A program made the position numbers and the translations under genes. 64,000 nt of DNA from assembly GCA_018907035.1 (NCBI GenBank), contig JACCIC010000143.1, positions 842,501-906,500 of the forward strand. The letters are read 5' to 3'. Position 1 is the stretch's first letter; the number at the start of each line of letters is the position of its first letter. Below the pieces are notes generated by a model. It was not told where the DNA came from. It worked only from the letters and a program-made list of their open reading frames with translations, and did not search any database. Of this stretch, positions 11,264-24,556 are shown in pieces. This DNA is from Sycobia sp. Sy_11. Its lineage: Eukaryota; Arthropoda; Insecta; Hymenoptera; Epichrysomallidae.

Positions 11264-13907
11264 GTAAGTTTTATGATAATGTAATTAATTCTCTTAAATT
11301 ATTCGGAGTGCATAGGTCTCATATTTCACATGAGTTAATATTTAATTTATGTTAATTGATTGTGGAAACAATAGATTATCTCTTTATCTAAATGTATGTA
11401 TATTTAGAAAAATGTTTTTTATACACTTTTACTGACTTTAAAATTCAACTGGCTTGTTTAGTTTTAAGTTTTTTATCAAGAAAAAATCTAGTGGATGTGT
11501 TTACTTCGAATGAAACCTCCACGTTTGTAATAATGAGAATAGATACTTGACTATTCGTGTTACTTTATCGTAAATTTTCATTTCATAGAGTAAACATGAT
11601 CACGCTAATCGAAATGTTTATTAACTTTTTAAATTTCTTGCGACATTTACTTCTAACTTCTATATTCTGAAATAAATTGCCACTTTGGTGAGCTAAATTT
11701 TTAGTTGTAAAGCAGGAACTCTACAGTCTAGGAAATTAGACTGAGTAAAGACTCGATATGAATATTTACGAGTCTATGCAAGACGCACACAGAACCGGTG
11801 TATGTGGCATTTAATGTAATTCACGTGTCCACGTGTTAATGCCAAGCGTATATCCGCTCAGAATTTATAATCCAGCGATCATGCATGACCAGCGTCACAG
11901 TTCTCGATTTTCTTTATTAGTTTAGCTAGTGTTAGATAATGTGTTATTTACACAGCTTGTCCTTGATATTGAGATAGTGTTTTTGCCTGCCGTAATTTTG
12001 TAACTGCATTTTGGTAAGTTTATTTATTCATTACTTCAACATGTAAAGAACATGAAATAGTTTAATTCAAAGATTTTCGATTATTTTATTAATATTTTTA
12101 ATAATAATATCGATCAAGTGAAGAAAATAATTCTGAAAGTACTTTTTGTAACTTTTCTAATGATAAAAGAATTTAAATTAACTTCTGATGATAGTAAAAT
12201 TGTACATAAAGTTCTTTACGTATTGGATTCATTTAAAAAAAATTAAGATACCATTAGTGTTCTAAAAATATTTCTAGCGAACTATATTTTAATAATTATA
12301 TCTAAACCCTAATTTGATTGAGATCATAATCTTTATTGTTTGCCAACCTAATATTAGATGAGTCTTATGTTCGCCTATTAAAATTTTAATAATTACCTGT
12401 GATGAATGTAAAAAACAATCCAATTCAGTTTTGTAGTATTTTATTAAATTACTTCTTATAATAAGAGCTCGAAAAATGACATATCTATTATATTCGGTTT
12501 CGTTATTTATGCAATAAAACAGTTGATTATTGATGTTTTATTGAAGAGATAATGCAGCTGTAATGTTTATTGAAAATGGAAATATTTTTTCTCTTACATG
12601 ATATATTATGAAGATAGCGGAGAAAAATGTGATAAGGATGGAGAAACTCCTAACAGAACTCAATTCTACAATAGTTATAATTTTAATATGTCAGGGTGTA
12701 ACTGTTTAATTCAATTTAAACACCATTTTCTCGAAACTATTTTCTTACATTACCTGACGAATTACACATATTTAAGGCATTCGTAATGAAGTTAGAACTG
12801 AAGTCACATGATTGCGTTGATATTAAAAAATCTTTTCGAAAGCTGTGGATAATATTTATATTGTTTAAGTGACGCTAATTATATATGAGTAATAACTCCC
12901 AATTGTAAATAATCGTTAGATCGCTATAGGGATGCGTTTAAAGAGAATCTCTTCGGCGACACGTTAGATGAAATAATTTACAATCGTTCATCTCTTAGGA
13001 GGAATACGGATAGAATGCGTTGGGAAACATCCATCGATTCGATTTTCCGAGATTAGATCCAATTAGACGAGAGAGCGAGTAGCTTCTGCTGCAGAATCTC
13101 TCTCCTCTTTTTCACATAAACGTGCGGCCCAAGTATAACGAGCCGCTCGACTTCTCCTCCGGTTGGACACCAATGCCACGCATAGCTTGCGAATACGTGA
13201 CAATATACCACGAGTCCAGATTCAAGAGCTTACGCGTCTCCGCTACAGTTCCTCCTGCCTCAACCCGTCCATGGACTTAGGATATTATTTGCGCGAGGGA
13301 TTTAAGCGCGGCACGGACTTCATATTTGACTTTCTACTATACACGGGCTGATAGCTGAGGACCGGTAGCGTACCTTCCTCGTTTCACGAAATTTCCACTT
13401 TGAAGTCACCGTGTCGCAACAATGGAGCCGCGAATTAAGCTCGATTCTCATACGAGTGGTACGCGAGGATAGTTTATTAGGGTGATTTTCATACCGATTT
13501 CCGTCTGATACTAAACAAAGCAGCTGCGTGCATTTTCTTATTATTTGAAAATACTATATGACAATGGAAATATATGTAATTGTGTAATTTTGAAATCCTG
13601 ATATCATAATATAGTTCTCTAATTAATTAATTAAGCATTATAATAGAAAATAACATTTTATACAACTAATTAACAATACTCTGCAGTTTAGTAAAATATA
13701 TAAATAATGAATTATTGGAATTGGTAATTGAAGCAAAAATTTTTTCTATAAAATATATAATCATTTTTTATATATAACACATACATAAAAAGTATATAGA
13801 TAGATTCCACATAATGTTTATGGAGTTTATCTGTTCAAGCGTTTATCTAACATTTGTGTTTGTAAAAAACTAAAATAATATTTAAAAGAGCTTAAGCTAA
13901 ACGACAC
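11264..13907. other. AT-rich stretch, probably intronic
   Basis: It begins with the donor of the 11171 exon. The sequence is AT-rich, with a GC-richer patch at about 12900-13480 that holds no convincing exon. No transposon or RNA was recognised. Confidence 0.4.
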
Positions 13908-13972
13908 GAAAGTGTCATGATATGATGACTCTCTAAATTAAAAGTGTCATGACATGACAATCTAAATTAAAA
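13908..13972. repeat. short direct duplication
   Basis: Two imperfect copies of about 32 bases lie in tandem, each starting AAGTGTCATGA and ending TCTAAATTAA. The copies differ by a few substitutions and a small indel. Confidence 0.7.
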
Positions 13973-14140
13973 TTGTTTGTACTAGAATACGTGGTCCTGG
14001 TATCCAAGATTGTCAAAAATATAGATCCGTAAGTTCTATGTTCAGAAAGGGATCAAGTGACCTTCTCTAGGTCGGTAGATTTAGTTTGGTAATGTTTACA
14101 TTCCTAGACGAACGAGAAATGGTGGACGGAGCTTTACAAG

Positions 14141-14786
14141 CAGAAAACCAGAAACGCTCTAAGGATGATTGATCGCAGGCAACGCTGTAGGGATAAGCAT
14201 TAATTGTAAATAAAACATATTTTTAAATTTCCGCTGTAAGACATATTAATAAATCTCAAAATGGAAGCGATGAACTTTTTGTGGCATACGTTTTACAAAG
14301 CAGAAAACCAGAAACACTCTAAGGATGATTGATCGCAGGCAACGCTGTAGGGATAAGCATTAATTGTAAATAAAACATATTTTTAAATTTCCGCTGTAAG
14401 ACATATTAATAAATCTCAAAATGGAAGCGATGAACTTTTTGTGGCATACGTTTTACAAAGCAGAAAACCAGAAACGCTCTAAGGATGATTGATCGCAGGC
14501 AACGCTGTAGGGATAAGCATTAATTGTAAATAAAACATATTTTTAAATTTCCGCTGTAAGACATATTAATAAATCTCAAAATGGAAGCGATGAACTTTTT
14601 GTGGCATACGTTTTACAAAGCAGAAAACCAGAAACGCTCTAAGGATGATTGATCGCAGGCAACGCTGTAGGGATAAGCATTAATTGCAAATAAAACATAT
14701 TTTTAAATTTCCGCTGTAGGATATATTAATAAATCTCAAAATGAAAGCGATGAATTTTTTGTGGCTTTTTATTAATTTACAAAGCA
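14141..14786. repeat. 160-bp satellite, four tandem units
   Basis: The word CAGAAAACCA recurs at 14141, 14301, 14461 and 14621, giving an exact 160-base period. The first three units differ at about one position (CGCTCT against CACTCT). The fourth has several changes, and the array ends when the next unit would begin at about 14781. Each unit has a GC-balanced half (GATCGCAGGCAACGCTG) and an AT-rich half. Near identity implies recent amplification or homogenisation. No coding content is evident. Confidence 0.96.
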
Positions 14787-15159
14787 GATATTTTTGATGA
14801 AAATAATGACATTAGGGTTTAGAAACATAAAAAATTTTAACTCAGATTTTAAAAACTTTAAATAAAACGGATCCGAGATAACGACCGTAGCTTAAGATAT
14901 CTATGGATTTGAAAACCTATTGTAAATAGAAATATTTTGGGATTACTAATTATAAATCTGTATTCAAATTTTCAACATTCCAAACAGCATTTCATAATAG
15001 CGATCATGTTCCATAGGCAATTATACGTTTAATTAAAATCTAAGTTCATAACACGTCTAATTTCCAATTTTAAACCAAATTCGCCAGTCTTTTCATTTCA
15101 GCTAAAATTATTAATCCACTATTTGGATTTTTCAGAAGCTATTACTAAATATTTTATTC
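14787..15159. other. AT-rich noncoding stretch
   Basis: Nothing recognisable between the satellite and the mariner copy. Confidence 0.5.
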
Positions 15160-16400
15160 AGCCTGTGCTAACACTTCGAACCTGTAACTCTGTCACAGTA
15201 ATAGTATATCTCTACTCTTTCGAATGAGACTTTGACAACCCTTACACGATCATTCCTTCGACAGCTATTTAGTGTTTTGTAACAACGCGCGAGTAGTACA
15301 TGTCAAGGAAATGGAACAGAGAAATTTAGACCAAGGGTGCGCGATAAAATTTCGTGCGAAACTCGACGAAACCGCAACAGAAACTTATGAAAAAGTGCTT
15401 AAAGTGTATGGTAGTGATTTCCTGAATCGTAGTCAGATGCTTGGGTGTCATGCCGATTTTGAAAAAGGCCGTGAGAGCATCAAAGACGAGGCGCGAAGCG
15501 GAAGGCCTATTCAAGTACGAACCGACGCAAATGCGCAGCGCGTCCACGCTCTGGTCATCAAGATCGGCAACTAACCATTCGAATGCTGCCTGACGCGTTG
15601 CATATTAACCGGGAAACAGTTCTAAAGATTTTAATCGAAGATTTCGCCATGAAAAAGCTGTGCGCGAAGATGGTACTGAAGAACCTTTCAGATGAGAAAA
15701 CAGTCCACCGAATGAACATCGCTCAAGATGGTCTCGAGCAGGTTGAAAGTCATCCAACTCTTCTCAATCGAGTTATTACTGATGATAAAAGTTGGTTCTT
15801 TCAATATGATCCCGAAACTAAACGAAAAAGCCAACAGTGACTGTCTCCTGGAGCGTCAAGGCCAAAGTAGGCTGGAATGAGCAAGTTCAAAGTGAAAACC
15901 ATGTTAATTTGCTTCTTCTACAGCAAAGGAGTGCTTCACAAACAGTTTGTTCCACCTGGACAAACCATAAATCAAATATTCTACCGCAATGTGCTAGGAA
16001 AATTACGAAAAAGTGTGCTCAAAGTGCGTCCAGAGATCGCGAAGATTTGGGTTCTACATTACAATGCTCCCTGCCACAGTGCGTTCAGTATCTCAGTTTT
16101 TGGCGTCTAAAGGCATCGCAACGTTACCACAACCGCCCTATTCACCGGACATGTCACCCTGGGACTTTGCTCTATTCCCCCATTTGAAAAAAATTCGCCA
16201 AAGGTCGATGTTTTGACTCTGTTGAAGACATTCAAGAATCTGTGACGAGGTACTCAGAGAGGTCCCACAAGAAGTGTTCCAAAATTGTTATGACAACTGG
16301 AAAACTCGTTGAAATAAATGTATAGATGCGGGAAGGGACTACTTTGAAAGGGATCGCAGCGATGTACCTTAATTCTTAAATATATTCGATAAATTTTGTC
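15160..16400 (+). mobile_element. near full-length but inactivated mariner transposon
   Basis: The transposase starts at ATG 15311 and is open to a stop at about 15572, covering the N-terminal helix-turn-helix region with a GRESIKDEARSGRP linker. A frame change follows into NRETVLKILIEDFAMKKLCA. The first catalytic block VITDDKSWFFQYDPETKR keeps its Asp. A stop and another frame change lead to VKTMLICFFY, VPPGQTINQIFYRNVL and LHYNAPCHSAFS. There the usual HHDNAP motif has lost the Asp through a codon deletion. PPYSPDMSPWDFALFPHLKK keeps the third Asp. The protein would be inactive. Its sister copy is at 54685-55542 on the other strand; shared similarity extends out to about 15160, and the ends were not pinned to terminal repeats. 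Confidence 0.93.
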
Positions 16401-17714
16401 ACATTTCTTAATTGCATCATCTCGTACGTATGGAAGGGTCCTTTATGTTAAATGTATACAAAAGAAGCAGTTTTCCTTTGAGGACTTGTTAATCAATAAC
16501 AACTAGTGATATTTACCGCCAAAAAAAAAAAAAGAAATCAATCGAATTGATTTAAAAAATACTGCAACTAGAGAAGAACAAATTAAGAACACGATGCACT
16601 GTATGATGCGAGTACATTGCCCCATTAAGAAGCTTTGATTGAACGATATCAAATATAAATCTATTTTTTGTGTCTTCTGCTAATTTCTGAAAATAAATCG
16701 CACACGCATAATGTCGAGATCGAGAAATCTGCAATTAGCAGTAAACAGATAAACCGATGGAACATATTTGCCCGGCCTCCGAACGTAATGCCGAACAAAT
16801 TATGCAGTTACAAGAACGACACGACCACCGTGCCGACATCCTTCGTTTATCCACAGGTGCGGGCGGCGGATCGAACATTGTTCTCTCGCGTGTATATCTC
16901 GTCCCGCCCCCTCCCCGTCGCCCTTCCCATCGAATTAAATTAGCACAGACCACATTGCCTATACTTAATGCTCTCGAAAAGCCGAGCGACCCGCCCGCTT
17001 CCTCGTAAATCTACGGTTCCTCCTCGGTCAGTGGCGGGGCGGGGGTAGAGGCTTTGCATCTCCGATCAGCGCTAAAAGCTCGAGCGCTTGATTACGGGCG
17101 TGCGCCGGAGCGCGCTCTTATATTTACGATCGCGATTTATCGGACTCGCGCAGCGTTGCCCGCCGGCCGGGACCTTTGTCCGCGAGATTTAATTTGGCGC
17201 ACGAGACCTTTAGACACCGGCTGTCGATGACTTCGCTCGACCGGCCCTGATTTACGGGGCGAACGATTTCGTTAGTTTCGCGCGTGCGATCGTTCGCTCG
17301 CTATAAATATGACACGCTTGCCCTGGCCAGCTCTCTTTCTCTCGCTCTCTCCCTCTCTCTTCTTTTCATCGTTAACTGGGCACTGAGTGCTCGCTGTTGC
17401 ACTTTTCAATTTTGACTTTGGCGATTTATCGAAACTATAAATTGTTGCGCGAACGCAGTGGTATCGATGATTATTCAGTGGGAACGTTTTTCGGTGCGAA
17501 TTAACGCGCATATGAGACTTTTTAGTTAATGCTTCTAATCTTATTATACGTATTATCTTCGTATCTTCAATAAAGTATGAATATTAATCTGCAAAATTAA
17601 AATATGTAAGAGATTATCTTAACCTTCGTCTGACCATACTCTGATTCTTCTACTGAACCAAACTTTCATCATAGGTATCGGCAAACTAGCAACTTTATTG
17701 ATTGCATTAGTAAG

Positions 17715-17718
<4 letters not shown>
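16401..17718. other. noncoding stretch with GC-rich block
   Basis: About 16850-17330 is CpG-rich. A TATAAATA box sits at about 17302-17309 and is followed by a CT-rich run at 17333-17363. This could be a + strand promoter, but no initiator, donor or ATG-started frame confirms it. Confidence 0.3.

Positions 17719-17752
<34 letters not shown>
17719..17752. repeat. (TA)n microsatellite
   Basis: A pure TA tract of about 34 bases. Confidence 0.97.
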
Positions 17753-17756
<4 letters not shown>

Positions 17757-18029
17757 GTATTTTATAATTTGCTTGTTTATTACCAAAATAAATGAATAAA
17801 TAAATCTGGAAAGGTGGAAAACAGATTTCAAAATGTAATTGTACCAATTGCTTCAAGAGGAAAAATAATGAGAACATTTTAGTTCTCTTTTCTTATAAAA
17901 ACTTTTCTTTTTTGTAAAAAATTATAAACAATCTCTGAGGAGAAAGAATTCTGGCTAATGAATATGAATTGAATTTTGTCCACCATTTCAATATCGCGAA
18001 ATAAATTTTAGCAGCTCTAGAATCAGGCT

Positions 18030-18137
18030 TATATATATTATATAAATTTTATATATTATATATTATATATTATATATTATATACTATATAAGCTTATATA
18101 TATTATACATATAATATATATAAGCATATATATATTA
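18030..18137. repeat. AT-rich palindromic low-complexity tract
   Basis: TATATTATATA-type words repeat on both sides of central AAGCTTATATATA words. The block can fold on itself over most of its length. It is probably a decayed AT microsatellite. Confidence 0.8.
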
Positions 18138-20941
18138 TACTAATTATATTAGTATTAATATTGCTATCAAAAGTAAATTTCGTAACAGCAATTTCCCCTT
18201 ATAAAACCTTTTCGATAATGCTGTAAGCACTCTAGAATGCCTTTTTTATAATTTTAACATAACTGTAAAATTTCCTAGACTTCATTTTGATGTATTTCGA
18301 TAATTTTTTTTCTAAAAGTTTTAATGAACTCCGAAATTTTATTGATCTAAAGAATGCTTTCTCGTACTTTTGTAACGCAGTTGTCTGCCATTTTTTAGTT
18401 CTCCTATCCACCGCTAGTATGGCATATTATCATTTATCAAAAATCAGTTATATTAATATCAAACGTTTCACTTAGCTATTTAAGTATATTTGAAACAATT
18501 TTGTCTAAAACTATAAGTGCTAATAGTAGTCCTTGTTCTATGCCTCTATGTACATAAGCGTTGCTCCCCGCAAGATCTCTTTAGCGTAAAGTATAATAAA
18601 CCCATAAGCAGGCTCTATACTACCACTCCACTCGGGTACAAAGATGAGGCGGGATGATAGTAGTCGACGAGACGCCTGCGTCTTACCGCACGCAGTACAA
18701 ACACAAGTACAGACGCGCCTCAGAATAACGGCTTGGCTCGAGAGTAGCGAAAAAGTAGCTTCTTTTCCTTCTACTTCTTTTACTTCTTCTTTTTCATTTA
18801 AGAAAAACAAACGAGCCTATTCAAACGATCGTGACATTTTTCGCGCCCTGGCACTCCTTTAGCTTGTATTTTGTCCTTCTCCCCTCATCGCCAAACCTCA
18901 ATGCTGCACATCGCAAATCTTATTGGACGAACATCTGCGAGATTTTCTTTTATTGTTCAAACTAAAAATTAAAAATTGTCAAGGTGCGAGGAGGGTCACA
19001 ACAGGAAAAGGTCGTTATCGCTTCGGAGTAATAAAATACAAGGGTGGCGTGAGATCGTAAAGTTTCGAGAACGCGACAATACGAGGGAGAGTGAAAGAGT
19101 TGATGTCTGTTCGCGGGGGAATAGAGATCGAGATATCAGTAAATGTGGGGCAACAAATTTTTTGCCCTCTAAAAGGTCTTCGCGTCCATTTGCTCGCCGT
19201 TCTTTTATTCTATACAGTGGACGTTTTGTGCCCACGTTTGGTCAAGAATTTTTACACGTTTCTCGACTTTAAAATTATACAAATACAAGATTATTGCAAA
19301 TATCGATGTAAGTCCAATAAAAAAATAGATATATTAGAAATATCGAAGAAGTTGGATTATCTACCCAATATTATCATATAAGGCAGCTTGGACAATAGAA
19401 AAATCGATATTCTGGCTCAATTGATATTCTTAAGTGGTATGAGAATTTGCAGTTTCTAAGTCCTCAAGAATGGTAGTAAAGCTGAAGACGGCGGAATCGT
19501 TTTTAATGAAGCCCTGATTTTCCAAAGCGTCGTCCTCTTCAAAATCCAAGGCCTCATTAATTATTATCGGTCAAACTCTAATTAGGTTAAGAAAGCCTTT
19601 CGGCAATTGAATTCATCAAGATCTTCAAAGGCTTCATCCATCTTTTTTCTTTCTGCCGCCGTGACTGTGAGCCGGAAGATAATGACCGGCGTAAATTATC
19701 CCTTCGGATTTCCCTTTGCTCTAAAAATATCCCAAAGATTATAAGAAAGTTAGTTGAGAAAGGTAGTGGAATAGTTTGGCTTTGTGCAGCAAGATCCAAA
19801 GAGAAATTTAATTATTTGTTTTAGAAGAATTCCTTTTTATTCGAGAACAGGCATCCCCAAAGTATTTTTAAACAGCAAAGACCAAATCTTCTATAGTTTG
19901 TTGAAATTATTAGTAAAGAATGATAAGAATGGATGGCATATAAATCCTGCTTCACCGAATGAATTAGAATTGATTTTGACGCGTTGAATAAATTGTTAAG
20001 TTAAATAACTCTAAAAGCTAATGACTCTATCAAAAAATCTATATTGATATCATTGTAGTTGGATCGACAAAAAAAAAGCTCAGACCCATTATAATTAATT
20101 TTTATATTTATGTGTATTGTATTTTCATATTATACATCTTTATTGGACAATGCAAATTATTTACATTGAATTAAAAAGCAACAAAGAATATTGTAGGTGC
20201 TGTATATCAAATAGAGAATTCGACAGATAGGAAACATGTAGCATACTGATACTTCGTGTTATATTATGTTGTTTAAACTGTATGTAACTGAGTGAATGTG
20301 CAGGTCATTCTTATTTACGGAGTGTATCATGCTAGTGCATAGATGTATAAATTAATAATCTATTCCATTCCTCAAAAAAGTAAGTTTTATATTTAATATT
20401 TGTAATTCTTATTGTATTAAGTAGCAAGACATTGTGTGTCTTCCTTCTAAAATTTTTCTATTGTCTTCAAACTAATACAAAATTAGTAAATTTTCAAATA
20501 TATATCCATATACTAGACTTGATAAATCAAAGATACAGTGTGCATCAAAGTAAGTCATTTTCATCTTAAACTTTTTATATTTACACTTATAGCTAGATCT
20601 CTGAAATTAAAATCAATAAGCATCTAACATTAGTTTCAGAAAATTTGTACTATAAAAGTAATTCTTATTTATAATAACTTATGATCTTTAACTATATTTT
20701 TATACAATGATTTATAATAAAGAAATATTTTTTCTGTTGAAGTAAGTATTACAATGAAAACGAAAAAACGAAATTTAATCGAAATGACATTTAGCTTCAA
20801 AGGCTTATTAAACACGATGGTGTATAGCAATGTAGTGATAAGTGTAATTTATGGTTAATTGGAGACAAAGGTTCAAATACGATATACACTATACAAACAC
20901 TGCTACTATACTGTAGAGTATATTTTTGTTATGCTTATGTC

Positions 20942-20944
<3 letters not shown>
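18138..20944. other. noncoding stretch
   Basis: AT-rich, with a GC-richer patch at 18540-19260 where short frames are open on both strands. I found no ATG-plus-splice structure and no known family. Confidence 0.4.

Positions 20945-20996
<52 letters not shown>
20945..20996. repeat. (AT)n microsatellite
   Basis: 26 uninterrupted AT dinucleotides. Confidence 0.97.
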
Positions 20997-20998
<2 letters not shown>

Positions 20999-22427
20999 AT
21001 AATATATCTAACTGTTATTGCATAGATTTTCGATAATAGAGTTTGATTTACTCCATGTGCGGTTTGTCGTAATTTGGGCCTTATTATATTGCGTTCCAAC
21101 ACACATCGGGCCTAATCAAAGATGTTATTGTACAATCCTTCTAGTCCATACAGATTTATAAACATAATAGATTATATTATCTTGAATATATTTGTGTAAA
21201 GAATTCATAAACTTTTACTTATTAATAGACATCGAAACGATATTTAGTTTTGATTATTATTAGCTTCCGACGGTCTTTGATTTATTTTCTATTCATAAAC
21301 ATTTATAGATATTAATTAAAAATCTCAAGCGAGATGTTTATTTAATAATATTTAAGAATTATGTTATCCTTATGCAAACTTCATATAATTATTGTCATAA
21401 TTACTTTTTTTGATGTGTATGAATATTAATAATGGTTCTTAAAATAATACACGATTTTGCGAAATCTCTTATTATTGATTTTCGCTACAAATAATTAATA
21501 ATGGATATAAATAACATTTACTGTGATTAAATACTTTTAAAAAATAGTACTTAAGTTAATTCAATAAAGCTTATGGAAAATATTTTTTAATGCTTTATAG
21601 AAGTTTTTATCGGCTCTCGACTCTCGATATTGGCAGGCTTAATTGCTTCATGGCGAAACATAACAAGCGCACTGCTACTTCCGACGTGCTCCTGCCGCTT
21701 GCTAATAGGAAACATTTCCTCTTATTAACTTCCTCATTTCTACCGGATATTTGTACCCTCGCCCCTCTCCGTCAAATTTGCGAACCGTCGATAGTCAACA
21801 ATAATAATTACTTCCACCAGTCTAATAAAAATGTAAATTTTCGAAATTTATAAACGCTCCAATGGGTCGGGACGAGTGGTGGTATTGCGCCATTTAGCGA
21901 GCTTTAAATTGAATCGACACATTTCTGTCTGAGTCATCTCGTCACCTGAAAACACGTTACGATAAATTACGATGATAAAAATAAATTTTTATTCTTGTTT
22001 AATTACATTCGCTTCGCTTATTTTCCACTCTGTACTACAGGAATGCTTTTACCGGCCGATCATTGAAATTGAGCGACAAGCTATTTTCTGAAAAGCTATT
22101 CGTGTGCTGCCTCTTGTGAAATAAAAATATTTAAAAATTTCAATTCGTAGGGTAGAATTTGATAAAAGTTTTTTGTAACTATTTTGGTTTACAGAAAACA
22201 AGATAGAAAGAGATTAAGTACAAAGGATAAAGAGAGACAGAGATTAAAGAGGCACTTTTCTTTAGGACAAATATCTAACAATATATTGTTCATATCTTTT
22301 CCTATGAATAAATTCTCAGCTGATAGAGAAATTTCCTGCTTATTAATAAGGTCAAAGAAAATTTCAGTTTCGTATGTATACGACATGAAAACTTCGCTTC
22401 AAAATATACACGTCACATACCTTCGTG

Positions 22428-22430
<3 letters not shown>
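20997..22430. other. AT-rich noncoding stretch
   Basis: Nothing recognised; short frames only. Confidence 0.45.
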
Positions 22431-22477
<47 letters not shown>

Positions 22478-22499
22478 TATATATGTATATATATATATA
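22431..22499. repeat. poly(A) tract followed by (AT)n
   Basis: A run of about 43 A residues continues directly into an AT dinucleotide tract. It could be the tail of an old retroposed sequence, but no body or target duplication was found upstream. Confidence 0.95.
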
Positions 22500-24515
22500 A
22501 GCAAATGAGATATAGCAAAATAAGATTAGTAACGGTGTTCGAAGTGGATATCGCCAACGTTATTTCCGAGATCCTTATCGACGAAAAGCATAAACATTCG
22601 AAATCGAAAAACAGCGATGTAATAGAATAACAGTAAACGGATAAAAGAGAAAGACTGAAACGAAGTTCTTCATAATCATTAATTCTTCCATCTTTCGACC
22701 TTTCAATTGTAAAAATAGAAGGATAGAAAGAGGTCCGCCACTGGTCACTTATCAATGAGATGCCAGTATGTAAGGATTTGGTGCAAAACATTTCTTTTTC
22801 ATCCTTCCTCACAATTTGCAGTACAATATGACGAACATTCTTCAGCTATGAAACATTAAAAATTATTAGAAAATCCAAACAGTATTTACTCTAAATGTAG
22901 ACTTTCATATGTTATTTACTTTTATTTAATCTTTACGATACTATAGATAATAAGGAGTCGTTATTAAATTATTTATACAGTTTTAATGAGCCAGATATAT
23001 CATAAAAATTTTTATTTTAAATTAGATGAATAAAAGATCGACTAGGACACCTAAGTCTTGCTTATCGGTGATCTCCAACATATATTCGATAAAGTTAAAA
23101 GTCACAATGATGGTTTCACAGTCATGCCGTCTCATCTTACAAAGAAAGTCGTTTGCTCTATCATTAATAATGAATTGACCCTTGAACCAAAACTTTTCTA
23201 ATTTTGTATAACTCTTATTCACAATCCATTAAGCAAACTCGAAAAAAAAGCGTATCCTTGTTCACTGTCTCTCTTTCCCTCTGTGTCTGTCTCAGTTACT
23301 TCCTTTTCCTCGCTCACTCTTTCTTATTCAAGTCCGACAGGAAAATTCTAGAAACAGACTTTCTGCAGACAGACATGGAGGGAAGGACGGAAAGTGGAAA
23401 ATAATGCCTTTGGAAAAACAGGGGCATCGAGAAGTTTTAGTCGAGTGACAATGAGAAAACAGGATTAGGGAGGACGGATGATGTCGCCTAGACGGGCAAG
23501 CAAGTGCCGCTTTTCGTTGTTCTTCTCTTGCTCTAAATATAAATCGTTTTAAAACTCGTTACGGGGTTAATGTTCTTTGTATGGATTATACAATATTCAT
23601 AAACGAGTTACTAAGATATCTTTTATTTTTCTATAAAAAGCAGTATTGATGTTGTAGAAATGCTATATTAAATGGTTCGATGATAATGTCACTTATCTAT
23701 ATGTAGCTCGCTCGTTACATCTAATGAATTCATTTATATTAGACTATTCTTATTATTTTAACAAATTATAGAAAACTCTATTGTCTATTGATATATGAAA
23801 CACCAAGAGGGAAATATTATTCTCAGAATTAGCATTGATAAAACTGTAACTCAAGGCACAAATCTATCGGTTTGTTTACTTGTAACCAAGCAACGAATTG
23901 CAAACCTTTGAAATTTCTTGAGACGAGGCTACTGCGTCTATTGATATACAGGTTCGTATACAGGTTTTATAATATTCGCTATCAAATATTCTTACAACTA
24001 TTTGAAATTTGCTTATATAGTTAATTCAACTGAGTAATTTACAAATTAGTAATTCATATTAAATATAATTCTTATAATTAGAAAATTATATTAATGTACC
24101 TCTGCAGAGAAGACTAATCACTAGACTTTTATTTAGAACAAAGAATACTCTTGATTTTCTACATAATATATTACATATAACTCTTTCTGTAATTTACTGA
24201 TTAACTTCCTGATTCATTTAAATCAGGAAGTGAATGAAAAAATGTTCCTTCGGAACAAAAATTGAAAAAGTACTATATCTTTATAAATATTAATGTTGAA
24301 CATAAACAGTGATTTAAAATATATTCTTAACGAAAAATACAGTAATATTCATGTACAACGGTTGCATTAATAAATATTCTCAACTAATTGCATTATTAAG
24401 ATAAAATCCATAAATAAAACATTTTTATATCTATGGCTATACAGAAATTTACTGAAGTATTCGTTTTCTAAAACAGGGACTATTATATGTTTCTATGCCT
24501 TCTGATAATTCTTAA

Positions 24516-24516
<1 letters not shown>
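22500..24516. other. AT-rich noncoding stretch with two small hairpins
   Basis: The only structure seen is an 11-bp perfect stem (ACTTCCTGATT and its complement, 24204-24214 and 24221-24231, six-base loop), followed by a 5-bp GTTCC/GGAAC hairpin at about 24244-24256. No gene recognised. Confidence 0.45.

Positions 24517-24555
<39 letters not shown>
24517..24555. repeat. poly(A) tract
   Basis: About 39 consecutive A residues. It marks a boundary between AT-rich sequence on the left and a GC-richer block (about 24570-24950) on the right. No target duplication was identified. Confidence 0.95.

Positions 24556-24556
<1 letters not shown>

Noticed and set aside
14141..14786. CRISPR-like array
   Set aside because: Units are 160 bases long and contiguous, with no variable spacers. 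This is a satellite, and the genome is eukaryotic.
20869..20879. GGTTCAAATAC resembling a tRNA B box
   Set aside because: There is no properly spaced A box and no foldable cloverleaf around it.
22431..22473. Poly(A) run as the tail of a processed pseudogene
   Set aside because: No coding-like body upstream and no flanking direct repeat, so a simple homopolymer is the safer call.
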